Source: Streptomyces iranensis (GTDB lineage Bacteria; Actinomycetota; Actinomycetes; Streptomycetales; Streptomycetaceae). Taken from it: 64,000 nucleotides of DNA. Shown in pieces: positions 31,901-37,700 of this stretch. The notes beneath the pieces are model-generated. The model worked only from the letters and a program-made list of their open reading frames with translations. It did no database searches and was not told where the DNA came from. Numbering within the stretch: position 1 is the stretch's first letter; each line of letters begins with the position of its first letter. The stretch covers positions 1 through 64,000 of the forward strand of contig NZ_JAGGLR010000020.1 in assembly GCF_017874715.1 (NCBI RefSeq). The letters are read 5' to 3'. A program made the translations under genes and the position numbers.

Positions 31901-32551
31901 GTGCAGTGCGACCAGCGCCGAGGAGCAGGCGGTGTCCACGGTCAGCGCGGGGCCTTCGAAGCCGAAGGTGTAGGAGACACGGCCCGAGGCGATGCTGGTG
32001 GTGGCGCCGTTGTGGAGGTACGGCTCGATCTCGTCCGGGATCTGCGCGGCCTCGGACGCGTAGGTGGTGTGCATGGCGCCGGTGAAGACGCCTGTCTGGC
32101 TGCCACGCAGCGACGCGGGGTCGATGCCCGCCCGCTCCATAACCTCCCACGACGTCTCCAGCAGTAGCCGCTGCTGCGGGTCCATGGCCAGGGCCTCGCG
32201 GGGCGAGATGCCGAAGAACCCGGAGTCGAATTGATCCGCGTCGTGGAGGAAGCCGCCTTCGCGAACGTAACTGGTACCCGGATGCTCCGGATCCGGATTG
32301 TAGATCCCCTCCACGTCCCAGCCGCGGTTTGTCGGGAAGGGCGAGATGGCGTCCGCTCCATCGGCGACCAGGCGCCACAGCGCCTCGGGGGAATTCACCC
32401 CACCCGGAAATCGGCAGGCCATACCGATGATGGCAATGGGTTCGGTTGCCGAGCTGATCAGCTGGCGGTTCTGACGCCGGAGCCGCTCGATTTCCTTGAA
32501 CGACTTGCGCAGCGCTTCAACGGCTTTGTTCTGGTTGGATGCATCAGGCAT
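16967..32551 (-). CDS. Modular type I polyketide synthase, three modules (modules 1 to 3 of those visible)
   Basis: A 5194-residue trimodular PKS. The ATG at 32551 is preferred over an in-frame GTG at 32563, because GTGGAG then sits as ribosome binding site. Residues 1-38 are a docking helix, so this is not the first protein of the line. Module 1: KS, AT (GHSQGE and YASH, methylmalonyl), DH (HAVHGIVLLP near 979, DAALH), B-type KR (about 1392), ACP (about 1705). Module 2: KS (about 1777), AT (YASH near 2502, methylmalonyl), B-type KR (about 2957), ACP (about 3264). Module 3: KS (about 3327), AT (GHSIGE, HAFH near 4070, malonyl), DH (HAFADTVLFP near 4283, with Asp for the usual Gly; DASLH near 4453), KR (TGAASGLGG near 4752, LDD) and ACP (about 5069). 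All KSs keep the active Cys. The tail ends in an acidic helix with DEIFDFLDEEL, a typical C-terminal docking element. Confidence 0.96.
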   Translation of the reverse strand: MPDASNQNKAVEALRKSFKEIERLRRQNRQLISSATEPIAIIGMACRFPGGVNSPEALWRLVADGADAISPFPTNRGWDVEGIYNPDPEHPGTSYVREGGFLHDADQFDSGFFGISPREALAMDPQQRLLLETSWEVMERAGIDPASLRGSQTGVFTGAMHTTYASEAAQIPDEIEPYLHNGATTSIASGRVSYTFGFEGPALTVDTACSSALVALHLAAQALRQGECSMALVGGATVMVSPKGFVTFSRQRGLAADGRCKAFADGADGTTWSEGIGVLLVERLSDARRNGHQILAVVRGSAVNQDGASNGLTAPNGPSQRRVIRQALENCELTPSQIDAVEAHGTGTTLGDPIEAQALLATYGQDRPEGRPLWLGSLKSNLGHTQAAAGVAGVIKMVMAMRHGVLPKTLHVDAPSSHVDWSEGEIELLTESTPWPETGEPRRVGVSSFGVSGTNAHVILEQAPEAGTAEVEAEEPADGGVAGIAGPVAWVVSGKTDAALREQAGRLREFVAERAELGAADVALSLATTRYAFEQRAVVTGTSREELLERLAAVAEGAELPGVVRGKDAETPGRSVFVFPGQGAQWVGMAVGLLESSPVFAEAVGECESALSAYVDWSLTDVLRGVAGAPGFDRVDVVQPVLFAVMVSLAKLWRSVGVEPDAVMGHSQGEIAAACVAGALSLQDAAKVVALRSQAIAAGLAGRGGMVSVGLPVVRVEERLARWGGAISVAAVNGPGSVVVAGDPDALDEMVAEFEGEEVRVRRVPVDYASHSAHVEGIREELLRVLADLAPRSSEVPFYSTVSGELVDTAGLDAEYWYRNLRQTVELESTTRTLLDEGHTVFVEVSPHPVLTLPVQQTVEAAEQRAVIVGTLRRDEGGPERFLTSAAELHVSGAGVDWRKVFVGHGARRVELPTYAFQHERFWLDAPAGVGDVGSVGLGSLGHPLLGAVVSLASGGGVLLSGRLSLATHGWLADHAVHGIVLLPGTAFVELVVRAGDQVGCGRVEELILEAPLILPEQGGVHLQVEVGEADASGFREVSVFSREEADGEGAAWVRHAHGVLGSAVSVSEAQFDFGVWPPVGAEVVDVSGEYVRAAENGLEYGPVFRGLRRAWRRGGEVFAEVGLPEEEWERAGQFGLHPALFDAALHAMGVSEGLAGGSGSLLPFSWRGFALDAVGATALRVRLASVGVGSDAVSVWVGDESGRGVASVESLVLRPVDADQLSAVGGVARDALFRVEWVDAPGVVVAGGEVAAGVEVMRVVAGGVDVVGEVYGRVFEVLERVQGWLADEGRAGERLVVVTRGAVDAGDGVADMAGSAVWGLVRSAQAENPGRLVLVDTDDVDGVEGVLPGVLGLGEGQVVVRSGAVRVPRLGRVPSPGTVEPGGFGSGAVLVTGGLGVLGGLVARHLVAGHGVDKLVLLSRRGAEAEGAAELRAELEAAGAEVLIEACDAADREALAGVLSGLPDNFALSGVVHAAGVLDDGLLTSLTRERVEPVLRAKVDAAWNLHELTAGLDLSAFVLFSSAAGVLGGAGQSNYAAANVFLDGLASWRRAQGLSGVSMAWGLWAEASGMTGHLGEDDIQRISRSGVLPLATDEGLELLDAALVSDAVVPVLFRLDIPALRAQGAELPALFRNVVPGMTVRRVAGAGDADGDDVAARLRRRLLSMSEADQEQFLLEELIRIQVAAALGHSKSDTVEVGRPFKELGFDSLTAVELRNRLSAETGLRLPATLVFDYPNPTVLAGYLRSEILGAQDTAIAAPTAGGSSGAPARTDDDPIAIVAMSCRFPGDVRTPEELWQLVMAGTDATSSLPSNRGWDLESTYDPDPAREGTYYARNGGFLYEADQFDPAFFGISPREALSMDPQQRLLLETSWEAFERAGIDPETAKGSRTGVFVGVVYNDYGTRLQGNAPEGFEGYLGTGSAGSVASGRISYTLGLEGPAVTVDTACSSSLVALHLAVQALRQGECDMALAGGATVMSTQAGLVDFSRQRALSADGKCKAFSNRADGFGFAEGVGLLLVERLSDARRKGHEVLAVVRGSAVNQDGASNGLTAPNGPSQQRVIRAALETARLSGAEVDAVEAHGTGTSLGDPIEAQALLATYGQGRPEDQPLWLGSIKSNIGHSQAAAGVAGVIKMVMAMRHGVLPQTLHIDEPSQHVDWTAGDIELLTEATAWPETGHPRRAGVSSFGVSGTNAHAVLEQAPEVEAAEVAEAEVADGPVAWLLSGRTPEGLRAQAEQLREFVAERVELSAADVAFSLATSRSVFEHRGVVTGADREELLARLGALAGDEGASGVTRGVADVRGRSVFVFPGQGAQWVGMGVGLLESSPVFAEAIGECESALSAYVDWSLTDVLRGAEGAPGFDRVDVVQPVLFAVMVSLAKLWRSVGVEPDAVMGHSQGEIAAACVAGALSLQDAAKVVALRSQAIAAGLAGRGGMVSVGLSVDQARERIAVWDGGISVAAVNGPGSVVVSGDPGALDEMVARLEGEEIRVRRVPVDYASHSAHVEAIRAELLEVLGDLEPRVPEVPFYSTVSGELVDTAGLDAEYWYRNLRQTVELEATTRTLLDNGHGVFIEVSPHPVLTLPVQQTVEAVEAQAVVIGTLRRDEGGLVRFLTSAAELHVNGADVEWRKVFAGNGAHRVDLPTYAFQRQRYWLDALSAAEAAASGDGLSADAVDARFWEAVEREDLEALARTLEVEDEAQQSSLTALLPALSSWRRQRREQNTVDGWRYKAVWKPLASASETTLSGTWLVAVPEACDGDVLVAAVLDGLAGRGAHVVRVVVGAADGREAITERLRVALDGVAMEPSDVAGVFSLLGLDESAHESFEVVPAGLAVTVGLVQGLGDAGVVAPLWCGTRGAVSVGRSDRLVSPVQTMVWGLGRIVGAEYPQRWGGVVDLPETMDGRAMARLAGLLAGAEPEDQVAVRGSGVFAKRLVRASAPEATDADGWRASGSVLVTGGTGALGGHVARWLARTGAGHLVLTSRRGMEAEGAAELKAELEDLGARVTVAACDAADRDALAAVLNGIPREFPLTAVVHTAGVLDDGVVDALTVRRAAGVLRPKVDAARNLHELTAGMDLSAFVLFSSAAGTLGGPGQGSYAAGNAYLDALASQRRADGLPATSVAWGAWAGGGLVTGEVGEQMTRSGMLAMSPELAISALQQALDLDETFLAVADIDWTRFEADAVDTPLFREVRNARSATAEKQSTTGSADPGRAELHDRLEAMPREKREAALRDLVRAQAADVLAHDSADAVASDRAFRDLGFDSLTAVELRNRIGAATGLRLPVSLVFDYPTPTVLARFLHGEMFGTEEGGVAETTPTRSDSFDEPIAIVAMSCRFPGGVRTPEQLWDVVNAGVDTISGFPDDRGWDLDGLYDPDPDKPGKTYARTGGFLDNVSDFDPDFFGISRREALAMDPQQRLLLETSWEAFERAGIDPAALRGSQAGVFIGSNYQDYSGRAVSAPDGVQGYLGLGSASSVASGRLSYTFGFEGPAVTVDTACSSSLVALHLAAQSLRQGECDMALAGGVTIMATPGTFVEFSAQRVLSPDGRCKAFSAEADGTGWSEGVGLLLVERLSDARRKGHKVLAVVRGSAINQDGASNGLTAPNGPSQQRVIGKALENAGLSAADVDAVEAHGTGTSLGDPIEAQALLATYGQGRPEDQPLWLGSIKSNIGHSQAAAGVAGVIKMVMAMREGVLPKTLHADEPSPHIDWTSGAVSLLHEPTPWPETDHPRRAAVSSFGISGTNAHTIIEAADPVESPSPSPSLTPSPETGGEVNGSSAPIAVVPWLLSGGSADALSAQAGRLREFDSVRTAHAGDVTDIGYSLATTRSALPYRAVVVAEEPAQFLSGLDALAEGGNAATLIQGVARAEHKTAFLFSGQGAQRLGMGRELYDAFPVFAQALDEVCAYLDVLLDRPLTEVIFAAAGSAEAELLDQTAFTQPALFAIEVALFRLLEHWGVTPDVLIGHSIGEVAAAYVAGVFTLEDACALVAARGRLMQALPEGGAMVAVQAPEEEIAASLAGREAEVSIAAINGPTAVVIAGDEAAVLDIAGRWEREGRKTRRLRVSHAFHSPRMDGVLGDFRKVVEGLSFAPPAISLVSNVTGESADTDEVCSPEYWVRHVREAVRFADGVRALEKLGVTSFVEVGPDGVLTAMAQDCLTADESDGVAAPALVPVLRKDRPEVQALTTALAELHVHGITVAWDAVFTGRGARPVELPTYAFQRQRYWLESALAASGDVTSAGLNSPDHPLLGAAVALADTDSYLFTGRLSVSSQPWLADHAFADTVLFPGTAFVELALRAAEQVGYERVDELTIEMPLVLPARGAVQIQLTVGEPDESGARSLNLYSRSEDAQPDDPWTRHTTGLLTSDPATTAPESVAADFAVWPPADAKPIEVADLYDRFIDVGFAYGPAFQGLRAAWRRGDEIFAEVDLPEAQEADAARYGLHPALLDASLHTVAFKPSGTDGSTLPFSWNGVTLHTAGTSALRVRLGSVGDDTVSLHATDASGALVASVDSLVLRPVAPEQVNSAQPYESLYQVEWVPTAPDTSRAPETGTAGRWALVGPDQAEMAGVLGSADVTLDTYPDLAALAAAIDTGAAAPDVVLATHVSRTRRTQELAAAVREAGHRALDLLKSWLADERFGASRLVFLTRGAIAAGDDTDVADPAAAAVWGLVRSAQSENPGRFVLADLDDQDGSRRILPVALTADEPQIVVRDGELLAGRLARVPARGGATEETTATSGTTWDPRGTVLVTGAASGLGGLVARHLVAEHGVRHLVLVSRRGLAADGAAELRTELADLGADATVAACDTADRDALAALLAALPDEHPLTAVVHTAGVLDDGVVEALTPERVDRVLRPKVDAVLNLHELTAGRDLSAFVLFSSLSGTLGGTGQANYAAANAFLDAFARRRRAEGLPAQSLAWGLWEERSGMTGKLDEAHMRRLAREGVTPMASDEALALFDTACGIDAATLVPARLNASAWRAQDGPIPALLRGIIRTTARRGPARTSTGGSGANSADLRRRIGSMNPAARRQALLELVTEHAAMALGHDNARMIAPDRGFLELGFDSLTAVGLRNQLGTVTGLRLPATLLFDYTTSRALAGYLADELAGEEPDASVVLPVLSELEKLESSFAQVVADEAARERLTSRLQQVLAKLTAGEQTETANGGVAAADRFESATDDEIFDFLDEELS
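23190..23770. repeat. Near-identical KR segment, copy 2 (module 2)
   Basis: Partner of the segment at about 7600-8170; see that entry. The bounds are approximate. Confidence 0.6.
24770..25640. repeat. Near-identical methylmalonyl AT segment, copy 2 (module 2)
   Basis: Partner of the AT segments at about 14340-15200 and 29960-30840. It is most like the module 4 copy around the Tyr-Ala-Ser-His motif. The bounds are approximate. Confidence 0.65.
27840..29795. repeat. Near-identical DH-KR segment, copy 2 (module 1)
   Basis: Partner of 12200-14160. The odd codon usage is even more extended here: from about 28.3 to 29.3 kb the coding strand is dominated by GTG, GGT, GAT and TTG codons, then reverts to C-ending codons. 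The bounds are approximate. Confidence 0.75.
29960..30840. repeat. Near-identical methylmalonyl AT segment, copy 3 (module 1)
   Basis: Partner of the AT segments in modules 2 and 4. Its 30590-30830 part is almost the same as 14940-15180. The 30240-30420 part diverges from both other copies. Confidence 0.65.
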
Positions 32552-32813
32552 CAGAAACTCCACACTTAACGCGTCGTTCGCTGGAAGAGCGCAACGGCCC
32601 TGAAAGTTATGAAAACACGCATTGCCAGACGGACACCGGCCACACTAGCCGCGGTCCCATAAGGGAAACCCTAGAAACCCACCCAGGCATGGCTGACAAC
32701 CCCGGGCAGCGTTCCGGGGATTTGGTTTCAGTAGCGTTTCATCAGCCGTGTGATCCTTGCCACGGTTGCGTTCTCCGCCGCTATTCGCGCCCCCGAAATT
32801 TCACGCGCTGTTT
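32552..32813 (-). promoter_or_regulatory. Leader region of the PKS operon; possible weak promoter and a hairpin
   Basis: This 262-bp gap between ferredoxin and the first PKS gene is less GC-rich than its surroundings. It holds a 6-bp inverted repeat (CCCCGG and CCGGGG around an eight-base loop, 32700-32719) that could end the ferredoxin transcript or act as an operator. Read on the minus strand, TTGTCA (32699-32694) and TAGGGT (32673-32668) resemble -35 and -10 boxes, but the 20-base spacing is long. GTGGAG at 32563-32558 is the ribosome binding site for the ATG at 32551. A promoter here is plausible but not shown. Confidence 0.35.
32558..32563 (-). promoter_or_regulatory. Ribosome binding site of the first PKS gene
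   Basis: GTGGAG, then TTTCTG, then ATG at 32551. See 6750-6755 for the matching site that decides the starts of both genes. Confidence 0.6.
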
Positions 32814-33020
32814 TCACGCGCCAGGTTCTTCTTCGAGGCGGATCGCACCGGTTGGGCAGCGGGATACGACCTCACGCAGAACGTCCAGCCGTCCGGTGTC
32901 GGGCTGTGCGTCGAGCAGAACGACGGAGCCGTCCTCGTCGCTCTGGTCGAACAGGTCAGGCGCGATCAACGCGCACTGGCCCGCCGCACAGCACACCTCA
33001 CGGTCGGCGGTGATCCTCAT
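32814..33020 (-). CDS. [3Fe-4S] ferredoxin, P450 redox partner
   Basis: A 68-residue acidic protein that carries electrons from a ferredoxin reductase to a cytochrome P450 in the cytoplasm. Cys10 and Cys16 (CCAAGQC, with an extra Cys11) and Cys55 (CPTGAI) match the Cys-x5-Cys...Cys-Pro pattern of the small [3Fe-4S] ferredoxins often found next to Streptomyces CYP105-type P450s. It lies 137 bp downstream of a P450 gene on the same strand, so the two probably work together. The ATG at 33020 has only a weak upstream site (AGGA at a long distance, or GAG). The length is normal for the family. Confidence 0.93.
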   Translation of the reverse strand: MRITADREVCCAAGQCALIAPDLFDQSDEDGSVVLLDAQPDTGRLDVLREVVSRCPTGAIRLEEEPGA

Positions 33021-33157
33021 CGGGTCTCAGTCCTACCTTGTTGTTCGGGATGGCCGACATGTCTACGTCTTGTGGGCCCTCTTGCGTGACGGTGACGGAC
33101 GGTGGGAGAACTCCCCACCGCCCGTCGCATTCACCGCTTGTTCATCTGGAATCTGGA
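33021..33157 (-). other. P450 to ferredoxin gap with a 7-bp hairpin
   Basis: A perfect inverted repeat CGGTGGG / CCCACCG lies at 33100-33120 with a seven-base loop. No T-run follows on the transcribed strand. It may weaken read-through from P450 into ferredoxin or stabilise the mRNA end; the two genes still look like one unit. Confidence 0.35.
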
Positions 33158-34357
33158 TCAGTCGTCCCAGGTCACGGGGAGCGACCTGGGGCCGTAGTGC
33201 ACGAAGTCGTCGCGCATCCGGATCTCATCGCTCGGCACGCCCAGCCGCAGCGTGGGGAACCTGTCGAACAGGGCCTCGTAGCCGACGCGCAGGATCGTGC
33301 GGGCGAGGTGCTGGCCGAGACACTGGTGAACGCCGTGGCCGAGCCCCAGGTGCCCATGGTCCGTACGGCCGATGTCAAGCTGATCGGGGTTCTCGTAGCG
33401 CTCGGGGTCGCGGTTGACGGCGGGGAGGGCGACGGTGACCACCTCGCCCTTCTTGATGGTCTGACCGGCGAACTCGACGTCTTCGAGCGCCCACCGGCTG
33501 GCCCCGAGGTGGGAGATGGTGAGGAAGCGGAGAAGCTCCTCGACGGCGGCCCCCATGAGCTCCGGGTCCGCCTGGAGCTTGGCCAGTTGATCGGGGTGCT
33601 CGAGCAGGGTGTAGACGCCCATGGCGAGCATGTTGCCCGTAGTGTCGAAGGCCCCGGTGATCAACGTGGCGGTCATGCCCATGAGTTCTTGCTCGGTGAG
33701 CTGCCCGCCGCGGATGAGGTCTCCGAGGATGTCGTCCCGCGGGTCGTCCATCCGGGTGGGGACGAAGCGGGCCAGGAACCCGCTCATCCCGGACACGGCG
33801 GCAAGCGCCTCGGGAACGGTGGAGGAGAGCCGGCCGAGTGTCTCCACATGACGCTGGAGGCTCCTCCGCTCCGACTCGGGGACGCCGATCATCTCGCACA
33901 TCACCCGGGAGGGAACGGATTCGGTGAAGACCTCCACCAGATCGGCGCCCGGACCGGCCTTTTCCAGATCGTCGAGTTGCTCGTGCACGATTCGCTCGAT
34001 CATGGGGGCGAGTTGACGTGTGCGCCGGACCGTGAAAAAGCCGGTGACCAGCTTGCGATACTTGCTGTGAACCGGGTCGTCCGTCTTCGCAAAGGCGCCC
34101 GGATCGGCCGGACCGTCGTACGCCAGCTCCGTGGGGACGGGAGAGATTATCCCTTCCTGGCGCGCGCTGAAGCTCTTATGGGTGAGCAGTTCCTTCGCTT
34201 CGGCATGGCGGGTGACGAGCCACCCGGGCGTGCCGCCCGGATAACTCATGTGCGTTATCCGCTCCTGCTCGCGCAGAGGGGTGTAGCCGTCCGGAGGATC
34301 GAAGGGGCAGCTCCGCTTGGTAGGCAGTGACACTGGGGGGTGCGGGGCGTCGACCAA
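33158..34357 (-). CDS. Cytochrome P450 (CYP105-like), probable polyketide tailoring oxygenase
   Basis: A 399-residue soluble bacterial P450 that would hydroxylate or epoxidise a substrate using O2 and electrons from the downstream ferredoxin. Visible motifs: C-helix HSKYR (97-101), I-helix GAFDTT (235-240) with the oxygen-activating Asp-Thr pair, ExxR at Glu274-Arg277, and the haem loop LGLGHGVHQC ending at the ligand Cys346. The residue seven before the Cys is Leu339, not the usual Phe. The start is a TTG at 34357 with GGAGG just upstream. An in-frame TGA lies a few codons further up, so no earlier start is possible; a GTG at codon 9 is the only near alternative. Position beside the PKS genes suggests the polyketide as substrate, which is inference. 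The CYP105 link rests on the haem-loop wording and ferredoxin pairing. Confidence 0.93.
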   Translation of the reverse strand: MVDAPHPPVSLPTKRSCPFDPPDGYTPLREQERITHMSYPGGTPGWLVTRHAEAKELLTHKSFSARQEGIISPVPTELAYDGPADPGAFAKTDDPVHSKYRKLVTGFFTVRRTRQLAPMIERIVHEQLDDLEKAGPGADLVEVFTESVPSRVMCEMIGVPESERRSLQRHVETLGRLSSTVPEALAAVSGMSGFLARFVPTRMDDPRDDILGDLIRGGQLTEQELMGMTATLITGAFDTTGNMLAMGVYTLLEHPDQLAKLQADPELMGAAVEELLRFLTISHLGASRWALEDVEFAGQTIKKGEVVTVALPAVNRDPERYENPDQLDIGRTDHGHLGLGHGVHQCLGQHLARTILRVGYEALFDRFPTLRLGVPSDEIRMRDDFVHYGPRSLPVTWDD

Positions 34358-34791
34358 GACTCCTCCATCGATTCACAATCCATGCATCGAGGTCGTCGGC
34401 GGCTACACCGGCTGGCTCGATCTCGATGCTAGCTTCGCCGTCGGCCCGATAGCGCACCAAAAGGCCTCCGCAGACAAGTTCTGCAAATTTCCTTAGACAA
34501 AGGCGGGAGCTGTTGACCTCCTGCGCGCGGGGTGCACTCACCGCGCCGGCCGCGACGTCTGAACGCGTGGCGGCTCCACCGCTCCCCTACCCCGGGTACG
34601 CCGTCTCCAACCACATCTGTTGTCACCGAGTCTGACCGGACGCCGGCTCCGGCTGCCGCGCCGCGTGGAGACGCTGGGAGAACACGGGGGTGACGGGCTC
34701 GTCACGCCCATGCTGCCACCCTTCGTCGGGGAGTGTCAGCGGGAGTCCACGTTCCTGTCGGCACCGACATGCGTGGGAGGGGTTCCGTCCG
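34358..34791. other. Divergent intergenic region between the PKS cluster and the eCIS cargo gene
   Basis: These 434 bp separate the P450 (minus) from the cargo gene (plus). I see no convincing gene. There is one 6-bp inverted repeat (GTGACG, loop GGCT, CGTCAC, 34690-34705) about 90 bp before the cargo start, and GGGAGGGG as a likely ribosome binding site before the ATG at 34792. The 34440-34510 part is less GC-rich than the rest. No clear -35/-10 pair stands out on either strand. This is the natural border between the two loci and should hold promoters for both directions. Confidence 0.5.
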
Positions 34792-37700
34792 ATGCCACCG
34801 CCGAAGGCTCTCGCGCTGCGGCCCAGGGTGTCGAGGACGGTACCGGCCCCCGCACAGGATCGGCCAGAGGTGCACGACCCCGGTCGCCCCCAGGTGCCCC
34901 TGTCCAACGCGGCGGTGACGGCGGCCTTGTCCGGCGGACGCGGACCTGCGGCGCCGCCACCCTCCTCCACCCGGTTGCGGCCCGCCGGGCAGGACACGGT
35001 CGGCAATGGCGCGGTCGCGGCGGCCCGCCGTACCGAGACCGCCTCTCGGCAGCAGCCTCCCACGGCCGAACCGGCACGGGCGGACACGGCGGAGGCGGCG
35101 CCCGCCGCCGCGGCCTCCCCCGCCGCCCCCGAGGCCAAGACACGTCCCGGCCCGGGGGCGGACCCGAAGTTCGCGATGCTCAAGAAGGACGTACGGCGCA
35201 AGAAGCGCTCGGTGGCGGCCTCGCACCCGCCCCCGAAGGCGGAGGCCGGGGCCGCGCAGGACGCCGCCCGGCCACCGAAGGACGACGAAGAGGCGCAGGG
35301 CAAGACCGCCAACGCCGAGAAGATGAACGAGGCCGAGCCGAAGGACTTCGACAAGGACGCGTTCATCAGGGCGGTCGAGAAGGCGATCGCCGAGAAGGCG
35401 CCGAAGAACCTCGACGAGGCGGACAAGTTCGCCGACTCCGGCAAGGCCGATGAGGTGCGGCAGGAGGTGCGGGGCAAGGTCGGCGAGGGCAAGGCGGACT
35501 CGGCCGAGCAGATCGCCACGACGACCGCGGCCCCGCCGGACACTTCGGCGGCCGTTCCCAAGAAGGTCGTACCACTGACCCCGGACCGGCCCCCCGGGAC
35601 CCCGGGCACACCCGACCCGGCGAACGCCGTACCCGACAAGCTGCCGCCGTCGGCCACCGACCTGTCCTCGGGACCCGCCAACGTCAATCGGCGGATGAGG
35701 ACCGCGCAGGTCACCGAGGCGCAGTTGAAGAAGTCCAACGAGGCTTCGTTCACCAAGGCGCTGGGCGAGAAGAAGGCCGCCGAGCAGCACTCCGAGGCGG
35801 CTCCCGGCCGGATGCGGGGGCATGAGAAGAAGGAGCTGCACGCGGCCACCGCGCAGGCGAGGCGGCTCGGTGCCGTGGCCATGGGCGCGATGGGCGCCCA
35901 GCGGGTGCGCACCGGCCAGCAGGTCGGGACGGGCAAGTCCGGCGCCCAGGGGCGGGACGAGGAGAAGCGGGCCCAGGTCACGGCGCTCTTGCAAGGGGTC
36001 TTCGACACGATGAAGAAGGATGTCGAGGCCATTCTCAACGGCCTCGACAAGCTGGTCGACGACCAGTTCGGCAGAGGCGAGAAGGCGGCACGGGACGCGT
36101 TCACCGCCGAGCACCAGCGGAAGATGGACGAGTACAAGGACCGCCGGTACTCGGGGGTGACGGGCAAACTCCGCTGGGTGCGGGACAAGTTCGCCGGGCT
36201 GCCCGCCGAAGCCGACAAGATCTTCGAGGAGGCCCGCGACAACTACGTCCGCCGGATGCGGCAGGTGATCTCGGACGTCGCCGACACCATCGGCACGGAG
36301 CTGAACCGGGCCAAGCGCCGTATCGCGCAGGGCCGGGGCGAGTTGCGGGACGCGGTGCGCAAGCTCCCGGCCGATCTGCGGTCCATCGGGCAGCAGGCGG
36401 CCGCCGGGTTCGCCGACAAGTTCGATGAACTCACGCAGTCCGTGGACGACAAGGGCACCCAGCTCGTCGACACGCTGGCCACCAAGTACACCGACGCGCT
36501 CAAGTCCGTCGACGACGAGATCGCCGCCGAGAAGGAGAAGAACAAGGGCCTGGTGGCCAAGGCCGTGGACGCGGTCAAGTCCGTCATCAACACCATCATG
36601 GAGCTGAAGCGGCTGCTGCTGTCGGTCCTCGCCAAGGCCGCGTCGGCGGTCATGCTGATCCTCAAGGACCCGATCGGCTTCCTGCGCAACCTGGTCTCGG
36701 CCGTCGGCGCCGGTCTGCGGCAGTTCCTGGCGAACATCGGACGCCACCTGCAACAGGGCATCATGTCCTGGCTGCTGGGCAAGACGGCCGAGGCCGGCAT
36801 CGAGCTGCCGTCGAAGTTCGACGCGCAGGGCGTCCTGAGGATGCTCGCCTCCCTGCTCGGACTGACCTGGCAGAACATCCGCTCCCGGATCGTCCGCAAG
36901 GTCCCCAGGATGGAACCGGCGGTCGCAGCGGCCGAAACCGCGGTGCCGCTGGTCGCGGAGGTCCGCAAGCGCGGCGTCGCGGGGATGTGGAACGACCTCA
37001 AGACGCGGGTGGGCGACCTCAAGAAGGATCTGCTCGACAAGGTCATCGCATATGTCACGCCCACGATCGTCCAGGCCGGCATCATGTGGGTGATCTCGCT
37101 GCTCAACCCGGCATCCGCCTTCGTCCGGGCGGTGAAGCTGATCATCGACATCGTGCGCTTCATCGTCACCCAGGCGCGCCAGATCTTCGAGTTCGTCAAC
37201 GCCGTGCTGGACTCGGTCATCGCGATCGCGAGAGGCGGCAGCGGTGGCGTCCCGGGCCTCATCGAACGCGCCCTGGCCCGCTCCATCCCGGTCCTCCTGG
37301 GTGTCCTGGCCGCGATCCTGGGCGTGGGCGGCATCGCCGCGAAGGTCAAGCAGATCGTCCAGGCGATGTCCAAGCCGGTGAACCGGGCGGTGGACTGGGT
37401 GATCGACAAGATCGTGGGGCTGGTGAAGAAGCTCTGGTCCAAGCTCAAGCCGAAGTTCGAGAAGAAGAAGCCGAAGCCGAAGCGTCGCCCGGACCGGAAG
37501 CGCCCGGCCCGCCCGCGCCGCCGGACCCGTCCGGACCAGCGGCGCCGCCCCGGCCGGCGCAGGCCCAAACGCAGGCGCGACCCGAAGAAGAAGCGGCCGG
37601 ACAAGCGGCCGGACAAGCGGACCGAGGCGGACAGGAAGCGCGCCCTCGACGCCGCCGTGCGCGACGCGACGCACTTGCTCAACGAGGAAGCGGCCACGGT

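Noticed and set aside
32668..32699. A firm promoter for the PKS operon
   Set aside because: TTGTCA and TAGGGT are 20 bases apart, which is long; it is noted only as a weak candidate.
1..34357. Naming the polyketide product
   Set aside because: The loading module, end modules and thioesterase are not in view, and six modules are not enough to choose among known macrolides.
34176..34541. A minus-strand 121-codon frame over the P450 start region
   Set aside because: Its first 70 residues look protein-like, but it runs on into the P450 N-terminus out of frame. No binding site or family was seen. A remnant remains possible.
34690..34791. Earlier GTG start for the cargo gene
   Set aside because: The extra 34 residues are Cys/His/Ser-rich and unlike the rest. 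The ATG at 34792 has GGGAGGGG upstream.
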